Origin: Pseudoroseomonas cervicalis
GTDB lineage: Bacteria > Pseudomonadota > Alphaproteobacteria > Acetobacterales > Acetobacteraceae
Assembly (NCBI RefSeq): GCF_030818485.1
Contig: NZ_JAUTAJ010000004.1
Location: 3,387,501 to 3,451,500, forward strand
Reading direction: 5' to 3'
DNA length: 64,000 nucleotides
In this document: positions 30,077-38,023 of the stretch, piece by piece
Layout: every line of letters begins with the position of its first letter
Position numbering within the stretch: the first letter of the stretch is position 1
Made by a program: the position numbers and the translations under genes
The notes under the pieces: model-generated
What the model was told of the DNA's origin: nothing
Seen by the model: only the letters and a program-made list of their open reading frames with translations
Database searches by the model: none

Positions 30077-30150
30077 GTCTCCGTAGCTCAGCCGGATAGA
30101 GCACCAGATTCCTAATCTGGGGGCCGTGGGTTCGAATCCCGCCGGGGACA
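30077..30150 (+). tRNA. tRNA-Arg(CCT)
   Basis: Full cloverleaf: acceptor GTCTCCG/CGGGGAC, D-arm AGCTCAGCCGGATAGAGC, anticodon stem CCAGA/TCTGG with loop TTCCTAA (anticodon CCT at 30111-30113), T-arm GTGGGTTCGAATCCCGC. CCA is not encoded. A tyrosine-integrase gene begins 7 bp beyond its 3' end, so this is the prophage insertion target. Confidence 0.96.
30109..30150. other. Probable attL within the 3' half of tRNA-Arg
   Basis: Phages with tyrosine integrases commonly recombine at the anticodon loop or T-arm of a tRNA gene and restore the 3' half. The integrase gene's stop lies 8 bp past the tRNA, exactly where attL is expected. The core is inferred only: the matching attR copy should lie beyond the right edge. 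Confidence 0.6.
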
Positions 30151-30157
30151 TGCCTTT

Positions 30158-31360
30158 TCAACGCTTTATGAGGCGAAGTCGGGCTTGGTTTCCGGTCTCC
30201 GGAAACTGGTTTCCGGCGCCTTCACTGAAGGCGGAAAAGGTATTCCCGCCCGGGCTCGATTCCCAGGCATCGATGGCGCCAGCCGCCACATCCCCCCGAC
30301 GCGGAATATACACGTCCAGGATCTTCATGGTCTGGTCGATGCTGTGCCCGGAGACGGCCGCGATCTGCGGCGGCGTCGCTCCGGCCAATGCCATTTGCAC
30401 CATGCCCGTCCGCCGCAGGTCGCGGCGCTGCAGGGGCGGGATGATGGGCAGCCCATCCTCCGCCAGCGCCTTGTTGCGCGCCTTCAGGTGGGCGTCCCAC
30501 GAGCGGCTGAAATTGCGCTTCGCCCAGGCCAGGCCGGTCGGCGACGGCACGAGGTAGTGCTGACCGCTGGGAAGGCCGCGCAGGATCTTCGCCAGGCGGT
30601 GATGGCAGGGCGTCCACACCAGGGCCGCAGTCTTGCGCTGCCGGAGGCCGATCCATAGGCGGCCGTCCGTCTGGCTCTCCTGCAGGTTGTCCCGGGTCAG
30701 GGCCATCACGTCTGAAAGGCGCTGCACGGTGTAGAGCAAGAGCGCCATGCCGGCCTGGAGGCTGGGCCTGGCGTCCACCAGGAAGGCGTCAATCTGCTGA
30801 GGCGACCAGACTTCCGTCCGCGGCTCCACGGTGATGAGCGAGACGCCATCTGTCGGCTTGGCCGAGATCAGGCCGCGGCGCTTGGCGAAGCCGAACAGGA
30901 TCCGGAGCATGCGGACCAGGCTGTTGGCCTTGTGCCGCTGCCCGGTGGCGGCCGTGCGATCCCGGATGGCGTAGATGACCGCCGGCGTGATGTCGGCCAG
31001 GTGGCTGCCGTGCAGGTCCTTCAGGAGCTCAGCCAGCTCGTAGGCATATTGGGCCCGGGTGCTCTGCCGCTTGTCGAGGAACTCGGGGGCGGCCTTGAAG
31101 GACGCCACCAGCGCTTCGAAGCTGCGGGGATCCGTCACCCGAGGCGCCATGGCGTCGCCCCGGAGCTCGCGAAGCCGCTCGATGGCAACCTCGCGATCCG
31201 AGCCCAGCGCCTTCCCCGTGACGCGGTCGAAGTAGTAGATGCGCTCCAGGCCCCCAGCGAGGCGCTTCCGGACGGGCTTAAGCCCGGCGGGAACGTCCTC
31301 CGCCGGCGATGGCGGTGGCGGGAAGGGGAGCGGTGACTTTGCCGTCATGGCGGCTTGCAA
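30158..31360 (-). CDS. Prophage tyrosine integrase
   Basis: 400 aa. The arm-binding N-terminus contains RKRLAGGLERIYYFDRVTGKAL, then a SAM-like core-binding domain (about 75-175) and the catalytic domain. Catalytic residues: Arg214 (VQRLSDV), Lys243, Arg316 (RDLRRTG), His339 (SGHS) and Tyr351 (ILDVY). The usual first His of the HxxR box is Arg313 here. It catalyses integration and excision at tRNA-Arg. The 5' end overlaps the excisionase-like gene by about 80 bp in another frame; the exact start among ATG 31360 and 31348 is uncertain. Confidence 0.93.
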   Translation of the reverse strand: MQAAMTAKSPLPFPPPPSPAEDVPAGLKPVRKRLAGGLERIYYFDRVTGKALGSDREVAIERLRELRGDAMAPRVTDPRSFEALVASFKAAPEFLDKRQSTRAQYAYELAELLKDLHGSHLADITPAVIYAIRDRTAATGQRHKANSLVRMLRILFGFAKRRGLISAKPTDGVSLITVEPRTEVWSPQQIDAFLVDARPSLQAGMALLLYTVQRLSDVMALTRDNLQESQTDGRLWIGLRQRKTAALVWTPCHHRLAKILRGLPSGQHYLVPSPTGLAWAKRNFSRSWDAHLKARNKALAEDGLPIIPPLQRRDLRRTGMVQMALAGATPPQIAAVSGHSIDQTMKILDVYIPRRGDVAAGAIDAWESSPGGNTFSAFSEGAGNQFPETGNQARLRLIKR

Positions 31361-31658
31361 TCCTATTCAGTAGCCTCGTCTCGCCGCTCGGGCGGCCTGC
31401 GACGGCGGGAAGAGATGGCGCCGGCTCAGGCGCCGGCGGTTCGGTCGGGGTGGCTGCCGGCGGCGCCAGGCAGAACCCCGCCAGGGCGTCGGCCGCGGCA
31501 TCCAGCCGTTTGCGGTCCCAGGTCAGGCGCCGGCCGGTTGCGCCGCGCCGCAGCGGGGGCGGCCACATGCCGGCCTCCACCTCAATGGCGAAGGTCTCGG
31601 CGCTGACGCCCAGGTAATCGGCCGCCTCGGACTGGCTGAGGAAGCGCCTATCCCCCAT
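31278..31658 (-). CDS. AlpA/excisionase-like helix-turn-helix protein
   Basis: 126 aa. The N-terminal winged-helix motif FLSQSEAADYLGVSAETFAIEVEAGMWPPP is typical of MerR-like AlpA/Xis proteins. The C-terminal half is a low-complexity Pro/Ala tail that overlaps the integrase start. As the gene directly upstream of integrase in the same operon, a role as excision directionality factor is likely. Confidence 0.75.
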   Translation of the reverse strand: MGDRRFLSQSEAADYLGVSAETFAIEVEAGMWPPPLRRGATGRRLTWDRKRLDAAADALAGFCLAPPAATPTEPPAPEPAPSLPAVAGRPSGETRLLNRIASRHDGKVTAPLPATAIAGGGRSRRA

Positions 31659-31703
31659 CCCGCACCCGCCCGGGCACGAGGCCCCATTTCCAGATCGCGC
31701 GGC

Positions 31704-32318
31704 TCACAGGTGCCTCCGCGAAAGCTGCCAAGTCCAGAAAACGGCCATGATAAGGAACGGCCCGACCGTCATGGCGGCCGCAACCAAGCCGGCGGCGTTG
31801 GCATCGTGCGGCGCGAACGAAACAAGCGCCCAGATCGGCACCAGGAAGACCACGAGGCCCAGGAAAGCAGGCAGGAGCTTCCGGGGCTGTCTCGCGAAGG
31901 GCCGATGGGCCGCCTCGAAGTGGCTGCCAGCCTTTCCGCACAGGTGATCACAGGCGCGAGCCACGCTTGCATAGGTGTCGTCCGCGAACACTGAAGGATC
32001 CACGAGATGCGCGCCGCCGCTGGCCACCTTGGGGTGCCGGCATCTGGCAAAGCGCCAAGCGTTCGGATCCAGGATCACCCTTTCCCCTCCCAGCGCTTTG
32101 CTCGTCCGGCTCGGCTCCAGCTGCACCCAGCGGCAGGAGCTGCAGGCCGGCGGGAGGCTCTCGGCCACGGCCTGCGGCGTCGGGCCCACGGGCGGCAGCG
32201 CGGCCGGCTTCAGGTGCTGCGCCAAGCTGCTGGAGCGCCCCCAGGCCAGGCGCAGGTACTCCCGCCCGTCCTCATGGTGCCCGCTGGTCAGTTCGACGTA
32301 CCCGGCTCCGAACCTCAT
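31704..32318 (-). CDS. Prophage membrane protein, unknown function
   Basis: 204 aa. Residues about 55-120 hold spaced cysteines (ACSSCRW, RCRHPKV, ACDHLCG) that suggest a metal-binding region. Two hydrophobic segments near the C-terminus (FLGLVVFLVPIWALVSF and AAAMTVGPFLIMAVFW) predict a membrane hairpin. It overlaps the upstream gene's stop by 4 bp. I do not recognise a family. Confidence 0.7.
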   Translation of the reverse strand: MRFGAGYVELTSGHHEDGREYLRLAWGRSSSLAQHLKPAALPPVGPTPQAVAESLPPACSSCRWVQLEPSRTSKALGGERVILDPNAWRFARCRHPKVASGGAHLVDPSVFADDTYASVARACDHLCGKAGSHFEAAHRPFARQPRKLLPAFLGLVVFLVPIWALVSFAPHDANAAGLVAAAMTVGPFLIMAVFWTWQLSRRHL

Positions 32319-32722
32319 CGGGGCTCCTCCGGAGAGGGCGCGGTCGCGCCGGGTCGGGCTGCAATCATGGCGCGGTGGACGTCTGCAGCTGCTTCGAAGA
32401 CCAGCTTGCCCTCTTCGAACATGGCGCTCTCGATGGCCAAGCCTCCGGCCACTTTCATAGCCCCGGTCGCCTCATTAGGCACCACGACCAAGCTCGCCGC
32501 CGGCTGCAGGATCAGCTCGGCGGTGAGACCGATCTCCTCCAAAGCAGCGGCTGCCAGCATCCGCAGCTCTCCGGCCTGCGTCAGGGCCGCGGCATCCCCC
32601 TCCTGGCCCGGACGGTAGTCCCCATCGGACATGATTTCGGCCACGATGGACCAGCACGGATGACGCGCATGGCACATCGCCCGCGCCGCGGCTTCCAGGA
32701 CCGTCATCTGCTCAGCCGGCAT
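32315..32722 (-). CDS. Prophage hypothetical protein (135 aa)
   Basis: Ala-rich helical protein beginning MPAEQMTVLEAAARAMC. It overlaps both neighbours (4 bp downstream, 11 bp upstream), which supports translation. No recognised motif. Confidence 0.68.
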   Translation of the reverse strand: MPAEQMTVLEAAARAMCHARHPCWSIVAEIMSDGDYRPGQEGDAAALTQAGELRMLAAAALEEIGLTAELILQPAASLVVVPNEATGAMKVAGGLAIESAMFEEGKLVFEAAADVHRAMIAARPGATAPSPEEPR

Positions 32723-33308
32723 CGTCGTCGCCTCCGGCCGGCGGGCGAGGGATTAGGGCGAGGATCTCACGGTGCAGCTCCCCGGCGGTGTAGGTGCTGC
32801 CGTAGGCTTCTGCGCCACGGTTTATCCGTCCGCCGCCTTCGTATGAGCGGGTCGCCTCCAGGTAATGGTCGCGCTTCCTTGCGGCTAGCACGGCCGCCCG
32901 GCGCAGGCCCCGGGCCTCGGCCTCGGCGAGCTGCGTAGCAAGCTGGTCGGCCCCACACGGCGGCTGGCGGTTATAAATTGCCCACCCGATCTCTAGACTG
33001 GCCGACATGCGGCCATGGGCGTCGTGGACGTTGCGCCCCTCAGGCAGAACGATGGTGCGGGCCAGCTCGGAGCAAGCATCTCGCTCAGCCATCACCGCTG
33101 CGGCAATCCGAACCGACATGTTGCGCTCCGCCTCCTGCCGCTGGCGCAGCATGGCGCGCAGGTCAACCAAGAGGTCATGAGCCAAGTCGTTGTTGGAGGG
33201 TGCCAGCTCCGCGGGGCCGCAATAATCGTCAGCCTCGTCGATCTTCCGCTGAGCCCGCTCGATCGTCGCTTCAAGCTCGGCATCGCTCGGGAAATCTTCA
33301 CCCAGCAT
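32712..33308 (-). CDS. Prophage hypothetical protein (198 aa)
   Basis: Mostly helical, with a probable coiled coil (DLLVDLRAMLRQRQEAERN) and the segment AAVMAERDACSELAR seen in many phage accessory proteins. Overlaps neighbours by 11 bp on each side. Function unknown. Confidence 0.7.
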   Translation of the reverse strand: MLGEDFPSDAELEATIERAQRKIDEADDYCGPAELAPSNNDLAHDLLVDLRAMLRQRQEAERNMSVRIAAAVMAERDACSELARTIVLPEGRNVHDAHGRMSASLEIGWAIYNRQPPCGADQLATQLAEAEARGLRRAAVLAARKRDHYLEATRSYEGGGRINRGAEAYGSTYTAGELHREILALIPRPPAGGDDDAG

Positions 33309-33504
33309 CGCGAAGCGCCTCCATCCCGGCTTCGGTGGTGCGGTAGTGCGGCGACCGGCCGTCCCAGCGCTCGATCCGCAGCAGGTGCAGCTTGGTCAGT
33401 GTGCCGGCCAAGGCATGCGTCGGCGCGGCGTCATGCAGCACCGTCTTGCCGTGCCGGAACTCGCTCAGCATGGCGAGCTGGGGCCTCGTCAGGGGCGGGG
33501 TCAT
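33298..33504 (-). CDS. Small winged-helix-like protein (68 aa)
   Basis: The layout LTRPQLAMLSEF...LAGTLTKLHLLRIERW...HYRTTEAGMEAL matches a minimal winged helix (helix-helix-wing ending in TEAG). It may bind DNA or act as a small regulator. Overlaps the next gene by 4 bp (ATGA). Confidence 0.65.
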   Translation of the reverse strand: MTPPLTRPQLAMLSEFRHGKTVLHDAAPTHALAGTLTKLHLLRIERWDGRSPHYRTTEAGMEALRDAG

Positions 33505-33770
33505 GGGCGGCGCTCCCCACAGCCCATGTGCCGCCCGTCGGTGGTCAGGCGTGGCGTGATGCCGCCGCCTGGTACCGAGAGGTATTGGCAGCCGGTCAGG
33601 TTGTCGGCGTGGAGACGCATACCGGAGCGGCCATGCGGCGGGTCGGTGCTGTCGCGGCCTTGCGGGGCGCGCATCAACAGGATGCCGGTCACCGCGCCAG
33701 CGAAGAAGGTCAGGGACACAGAGGCGCCCATGGCTGCGCCAATGCCGAAAAGCCGTAGCGTGTCGCCCAT
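33501..33770 (-). CDS. Small prophage membrane protein (89 aa)
   Basis: One membrane segment (GIGAAMGASVSLTFFAGAV) then a polar tail. I chose ATG 33770, which overlaps the upstream stop by one base, because the longer frame to 33923 would run through the upstream gene. Function unknown. Confidence 0.6.
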   Translation of the reverse strand: MGDTLRLFGIGAAMGASVSLTFFAGAVTGILLMRAPQGRDSTDPPHGRSGMRLHADNLTGCQYLSVPGGGITPRLTTDGRHMGCGERRP

Positions 33771-34144
33771 CACTCCCCCTCCATCATTGCAGCGCGGGCT
33801 CGGAGGGCGGCGGCGGCCAGACCCAGGGCCGCAGCGTTCGGGCCTCGGGCGTCGCCCCAGTAGGCCACGGTCCTGGGCTCGGGGTCGGCGCAGTAGCAAT
33901 CTCCGCAGGACGCCGCAGACCACTCCCAGCCTTCCGGCACCAGCCCCATCGCCGCGTCCAGGCTGGCGGAATAGCGAGGGAAATGGCGGATCGGGATGAG
34001 GGCCGAGAAGGCGGCATCGGGAAACCCGGCTTCGTCCCCGAGCGCACCGACAGCGCGAGCAATGGCGAGGTCCAGCTTAAAGTCCGGCCCCCCCGCCCTC
34101 TCGACGCGATCGGCCAGGGCCAGGAGCGTTTGACGGTCGGTCAT
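33770..34144 (-). CDS. Prophage hypothetical protein (124 aa)
   Basis: Begins MTDRQTLLALADRVE, contains YSASLDAAMGLVPEGWEWS and ends with AALGLAAAALRARAAM. This arrangement is common among small proteins of alphaproteobacterial and Burkholderia phages whose function is not known. Coupled to the upstream gene by a 4-bp overlap. Confidence 0.75.
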   Translation of the reverse strand: MTDRQTLLALADRVERAGGPDFKLDLAIARAVGALGDEAGFPDAAFSALIPIRHFPRYSASLDAAMGLVPEGWEWSAASCGDCYCADPEPRTVAYWGDARGPNAAALGLAAAALRARAAMMEGE

Positions 34145-34341
34145 GCCGTGAACTCCCGGCGGATGAGGCTGAGGAAGTCCCGATCGCTCATGTCGGTGAC
34201 GTCGATGCCGGGAGGCTGGCCGAGATTGCGCCTGGCTTGGGCCGTGCGGACGGCTTCCTCCAGACGTGCCCGCAGCTTTGCCTCAGCCTCATCATGGGCC
34301 AGCAGGGTGGCGCGGTCAGACACGGCAGTATTCTCCTTCAC
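34141..34341 (-). CDS. Small prophage protein (66 aa)
   Basis: Charged helical peptide (DEAEAKLRARLEEAVRTAQARR) with a C-terminal DMSDRDFLSLIRREF. Overlaps the preceding gene by 26 bp and the following by 4 bp. No family recognised. Confidence 0.6.
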   Translation of the reverse strand: MKENTAVSDRATLLAHDEAEAKLRARLEEAVRTAQARRNLGQPPGIDVTDMSDRDFLSLIRREFTA

Positions 34342-34834
34342 CGCGCAGGCAGAGGGCGAAATGCACGGCTTCGCCAGATATCTCCGGCATGCTCGTGCTG
34401 ATTCCGTCGTAGCTGTGCCACAGAGCCTTCAAGGTCTCGGTAGGCATGTGCATTGCGGCGAGTAGGCCATCGTATGGGGCCTGGCGGTTCGTGAGGGCGC
34501 GAAGCACCCCCTCGTAGCGCTGCAGGACCAGTTGCATGGTCTGCCGCTGCCGATCGGTCCTGAGCTTTGCATCGGCAGGCGGCTCGGCTGCGCCTCCGGT
34601 CATGGAGGTCCCCGGGACCGCGCTGCCCCGTGCATCCCCCAGGAACGCGGTCAACGCGTCGCGGAGGCGCGCGACTTCCACCTCTGTCATGTTCAGACGC
34701 ACGCCGGCGTTCCAGTCCTCCACAATCTCCAGGGCGAGGTGTTTCGCAACCTCGTCAGCCTGAAGACGGATGATCCCGCCATGCTGCGGGCACTGCACCC
34801 GCATCTCGCTGTAGGGCTTTGCAAGCTCGCTCAT
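34316..34834 (-). CDS. Prophage hypothetical protein (172 aa)
   Basis: The N-terminal RVQCPQHGG could be half of a metal site. The centre reads VEVARLRDALTAFLGDARGSA, and a helical C-terminal half follows with TLKALWHSYDGIS. Coupled on both sides by short overlaps. Function unknown. Confidence 0.66.
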   Translation of the reverse strand: MSELAKPYSEMRVQCPQHGGIIRLQADEVAKHLALEIVEDWNAGVRLNMTEVEVARLRDALTAFLGDARGSAVPGTSMTGGAAEPPADAKLRTDRQRQTMQLVLQRYEGVLRALTNRQAPYDGLLAAMHMPTETLKALWHSYDGISTSMPEISGEAVHFALCLRGEGEYCRV

Positions 34835-35484
34835 GCCGACACACCCCGACCAAGCCCGGCCCTACGGAGCACACACAGCGGAATGGCCACCGCCCTATCC
34901 TTGTGCACCACGGTGAAGCGCTGATGGAGCCCGCGCCGCGCGCCAGGAGCAGCGGCAAGAGTGCTGGACCAGCCCACGGCCCAGCGCGTCGTCCGGAACA
35001 GCTTGGCGGCATACTCCGACCGATTGCCGACGAAGAGCTTCAGATCGCGGAACACCATACCGCGCTGGCGCAGCAGCGCGTCCGCCCGGTCGGGATCGAG
35101 CTCCGACGACTCCGCCATGCACGCCCTGACCAGGCATTCGACGGTGCGCACCGGCTCCTTCGGGACGGAGCTGGCGGGCAGGCCGAACAGCAGGTGCCGC
35201 AGGGCGGCGCGCCACTCCGGTTCCGGCTCCGAAGGCAGCGAGGCGCCAGCCTTGGCGGCCTGCATGTCGACGCCGGCAACGGTCTCCTGCCGGAACCGCA
35301 GAAGCGCCTCCAGGGCGTTGGCGACGGCGGTGGCCTGCGCGTCGGCGTCGTGGAAGGCGCGGGCGTTGTCCAGGTGGCCAGCAGCGTCGAGGGTGGCCGC
35401 GATCGCAGCGCTTTCGGCGGCCTTCTCGCGCCGCTCGGCGATCAGGGCGAGCACCGCGGCGTCTGTCGGATAGGCATCAGTCAT
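34831..35484 (-). CDS. Prophage hypothetical protein (217 aa)
   Basis: Starts MTDAYPTDAAVLALIAERREKAAESAAI, a helical phage-type N-terminus. It has a middle segment ATAVANALEALLRFRQE and a basic C-terminus (LFRTTRWAVGW). I chose ATG 35484; the frame extends to 35580 but overlaps the upstream membrane gene. No family recognised. Confidence 0.66.
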   Translation of the reverse strand: MTDAYPTDAAVLALIAERREKAAESAAIAATLDAAGHLDNARAFHDADAQATAVANALEALLRFRQETVAGVDMQAAKAGASLPSEPEPEWRAALRHLLFGLPASSVPKEPVRTVECLVRACMAESSELDPDRADALLRQRGMVFRDLKLFVGNRSEYAAKLFRTTRWAVGWSSTLAAAPGARRGLHQRFTVVHKDRAVAIPLCVLRRAGLGRGVSA

Positions 35485-35725
35485 TGCCAGATTCCTTGCT
35501 GCGCAGGGCGAGCCAAATGTCGAGGAGGTTGGTGAGCACCATGCCGATGGCGACGCCCACGAAGCAGGCGGGGATTTCACGACTCCACGCGGGGTTCCCG
35601 GTGCTGTACGCGCTGGCGAAGGACGCCAACCCGTAGAAGCAGCACGCCGTGAAGAGGGCGCCGAGCGGCCCCATCGCGGGGCGCTTGATCGCCATCAGCA
35701 GGACAGCGAAGGCTTTGCGGGTCAT
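35477..35725 (-). CDS. Small prophage membrane protein (82 aa)
   Basis: Two predicted membrane segments (PLGALFTACCFYGLASFASA and CFVGVAIGMVLTNLLDIWLAL) with short polar ends, giving a hairpin. Overlaps its neighbours by 8 and 4 bp. A role in exclusion or membrane modification is possible but not shown. Confidence 0.65.
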   Translation of the reverse strand: MTRKAFAVLLMAIKRPAMGPLGALFTACCFYGLASFASAYSTGNPAWSREIPACFVGVAIGMVLTNLLDIWLALRSKESGND

Positions 35726-36156
35726 GGGATCAGCCTCGGCGGCAGTTCGGGCTCGCCGGCCATGCGCAGCAGGTCGCGGATCACCTGCTCCGGCCAGTCG
35801 CCGACCACCCCCTCGCCGAAGTCGATCCCGCCCGGCTGCTTGGCCTGATGCGCCGCAACCCGGGCCTTCGCCGCGAGCCCCTCCAGCGTCGTGGCGCGCA
35901 GGCCTTGGAGCTCTTCCTCGATGCCATCCACCAGCGCTTCCAGGTCATCCGGTGACATGCCCATGGGCGCGCCGTCCGGGCCAAGCCACGCGGCCTTCCC
36001 GTTGTAGGCGTCGAGCGCCCGCGTGTACTCGGCGCAGAGGCTTACGAGCCTCGCATCGCCGCCCAGCGCCCCGCCGATCGACGGGAGGGCGGGGGCCGCC
36101 GAGAGGGGCCGGGCGGGCGCCGGCGCCTCGCTGGCGGAATCCATGACGCCCCTCAT
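35722..36156 (-). CDS. Prophage protein, tandem paralogue of the upstream gene (144 aa)
   Basis: Its C-terminal half (LQGLRATTLEGLAAKARVAA, then GDWPEQVIRDLLRMAGEPE) aligns without gaps worth noting to the end of the gene at 36153-36890 (VAGIQATTMAGVVAKAKVAA, YWAEQVIGDVLRIAGVPE). The two therefore arose by duplication. Overlap with the partner is 4 bp. Function unknown. Confidence 0.7.
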   Translation of the reverse strand: MRGVMDSASEAPAPARPLSAAPALPSIGGALGGDARLVSLCAEYTRALDAYNGKAAWLGPDGAPMGMSPDDLEALVDGIEEELQGLRATTLEGLAAKARVAAHQAKQPGGIDFGEGVVGDWPEQVIRDLLRMAGEPELPPRLIP

Positions 36157-36890
36157 TTGCCGCGCTCCGGCACGCCGGCGATCCGCAGCACGTCGCCGAT
36201 GACCTGCTCGGCCCAGTACCCGCCGAAATGGTCGAAATCGACGATCCCGTTGGGGAGGCGGATCCAGTCGGCCGCCACCTTCGCCTTGGCCACCACCCCG
36301 GCCATGGTCGTGGCCTGGATGCCCGCCACGCGCTCCCGCGCGGCATTCATCGCGTCGTACAGCGGGTCGTCATCGACGTCGGTGTGCCCGCCTTCCTCGT
36401 CGAACTTCCGCTTTGCCGCAAGGAACTCGTCGCACAGCCGAACCAGCTCGGCGTCGTCACCCTCATGAAGCTGCACCACGTCATTCGCGAGGGACGCGGC
36501 CAGCGCCACCGCCTCGCCATCACGCGGCAGCAGGCGTTCGGTCAGGCGAGCCTTCGCCACCAGCCCGCGAGCGGTGGTCGCCGGGGTGGTCACTGCCGTC
36601 CGCTCCGCCCGATCCATGCGCGCCATCACGACACCCATGCTCTGCTCAACCGATCGATCTTCTTCCTCGCTCAAGTCGCTGAGCTGCAGTTTCACGATCT
36701 CACGGAGGGCCAGGTCGGCGGTCTCGAACTCTTCGAGGGCCGCGATAAGGCGAGCCTCCGGGTTCTCATGCGCCAGGGCGGGATTGCCGGGGAGCGCCCT
36801 GAGCGGGGCGGGCGGAAATGCCCGGCGCCGCTCCGACAGCGACACCACCTTTGCCGTCGTCTCCCCATCCGGAGTGAACGTGGATGTCAT
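36153..36890 (-). CDS. Prophage protein with internal repeats (245 aa)
   Basis: I chose ATG 36890, preceded by AGGAA 6 bp upstream and overlapping the stop of a 48-codon gene. Two internal copies of a helix of the form ATT-x2-G-x-VAKA-(R/K) occur (TPATTARGLVAKARL and IQATTMAGVVAKAKV), the second shared with the next gene downstream. Between them lies LCDEFLAAKRKFDEE. No enzyme motif seen. Confidence 0.7.
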   Translation of the reverse strand: MTSTFTPDGETTAKVVSLSERRRAFPPAPLRALPGNPALAHENPEARLIAALEEFETADLALREIVKLQLSDLSEEEDRSVEQSMGVVMARMDRAERTAVTTPATTARGLVAKARLTERLLPRDGEAVALAASLANDVVQLHEGDDAELVRLCDEFLAAKRKFDEEGGHTDVDDDPLYDAMNAARERVAGIQATTMAGVVAKAKVAADWIRLPNGIVDFDHFGGYWAEQVIGDVLRIAGVPERGK

Positions 36891-37033
36891 GGGGATTCCT
36901 CCCCGCCGGCCACACTCGTGGGCGGGATCGCCAGCGGCGTGGGCGTCTTGCCGACAGGGCGAGAGGCTGCGGGCGAAAGGGCGTGTAGGGCGGCCATCAC
37001 CCGCGCGACCGGGGCACTGATGTGCTCCATCAT
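36887..37033 (-). CDS. Small coupled prophage ORF (48 aa)
   Basis: ATG at 37033 overlaps the upstream stop (ATGATG/TGA), and its own TGA overlaps the ATG of the next gene. It reads MMEHISAPVARVMAALHALS followed by a Pro/Thr-rich tail. The double translational coupling is the main support; the peptide has no recognised motif. Confidence 0.5.
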   Translation of the reverse strand: MMEHISAPVARVMAALHALSPAASRPVGKTPTPLAIPPTSVAGGEESP

Positions 37034-37602
37034 GCCGCGTCGCCTCCCCCAAGGGCGGCCTTGCCCAGCTTGTCGACCTCGCCGATCGCCTTCAGCGGGT
37101 TCAAGCTGTCGATGCCGTAGTATTCCCGGAGGCGAGCCACCGCAGGCGAAGACACGTCAGAGCCGAAATAGTGAAGGGCGGCGTGGACGTGACGCCTAAC
37201 GCGCTCGACCAGAGCATCCGCGCCGTCTTGATCATGCTCGAAGTTCTCGTGATCCTGGCAGGCGTCAACCGCCAGCATCAGACAGAACAGCGCTTCCTCC
37301 TTGGAAGACGCCTGATACCAGGACGCGGCAAAACACACCGCCTCCATCCTGGCCAGGGCTGCCGCCATGACCTTGTCCGCCTCACTCTTGGCCGGAGAGC
37401 CTAGAGGGATATCGCCCACATCGTCGTAGGCGTCGGCGCAGCGCACGGCCTCCGCCATCAGCGTCTGAAGAACCCGCGGAGACTGGGCGTTGGCAGGTCG
37501 GGCCGCATTGTCGTCCACCCTGGCTGCAGCCTTCGGCAGCGGCTTCGCGGGGTGGCGAGAGACGGTCACCTCGGCCTTGTGTTGAAGGGTGCCCGCGCCC
37601 AT
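37030..37602 (-). CDS. Prophage hypothetical protein (190 aa)
   Basis: I chose ATG 37602, overlapping the upstream stop by 1 bp; a longer frame to 37728 runs through the upstream gene. Mostly helical with cysteines in AVRCADAYDDVGD, AVCFAASWY and LFCLMLAVDACQDHENFE. Ends with YYGIDSLNPLKAIGEVDKLG. No family recognised. Confidence 0.66.
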   Translation of the reverse strand: MGAGTLQHKAEVTVSRHPAKPLPKAAARVDDNAARPANAQSPRVLQTLMAEAVRCADAYDDVGDIPLGSPAKSEADKVMAAALARMEAVCFAASWYQASSKEEALFCLMLAVDACQDHENFEHDQDGADALVERVRRHVHAALHYFGSDVSSPAVARLREYYGIDSLNPLKAIGEVDKLGKAALGGGDAA

Positions 37603-37991
37603 CAGGCGGCACTCCTCAGGCCGGCGGCGCGCTCGAATGCCGCAGCCGAGCGATGCAGCTTCAGAGCGCGGAGTGCGTCCCCCTCCGCGAGGGCGGCCCA
37701 CGCATCGGCGCGGTACATCGCGCCCCACATGGCGACCGAGGCGCGATTGCGCTCCTCCCCCGGCTCCATGCAGTCGCGCCAGCTCCGCAGCAGCAACGAG
37801 TGTGCGAACAGTCGGCGGGAACGCTCATTGCGCCGCCGGGCGGCGCGGGACAGGCCGGGGCTCGCGCTGACCGGCCGGACGTTCTGCAGGGGGGAAGGGA
37901 CGGCGCCGATCGGCGCCTGGACGAAGGTGCCCGGCAGCGGCGCCAGCATGGCGGCGCCCGCGTCACCAAGGCGGGAAAGGATGGAACGCAC
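37602..37991 (-). CDS. First gene of the leftward prophage operon (129 aa)
   Basis: Begins 32 bp downstream of the leftward promoter's -10. The basic centre (SRAARRRNERSRRLFAHSLLLRSW) is followed by two helices with AWAALAEGDALRALKLHRSAAAFERA. The charged middle could bind nucleic acid. An antiterminator (N-like) role would suit the position but is only a guess. Confidence 0.6.
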   Translation of the reverse strand: MRSILSRLGDAGAAMLAPLPGTFVQAPIGAVPSPLQNVRPVSASPGLSRAARRRNERSRRLFAHSLLLRSWRDCMEPGEERNRASVAMWGAMYRADAWAALAEGDALRALKLHRSAAAFERAAGLRSAA

Positions 37992-38023
37992 GGTGGAGGT
38001 GCCTCCGGGGTGATTGCTTCCCC

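Noticed and set aside
31300..31617. Plus-strand open frames opposite the integrase and excisionase-like genes
   Set aside because: They are shadows without ribosome sites or motifs.
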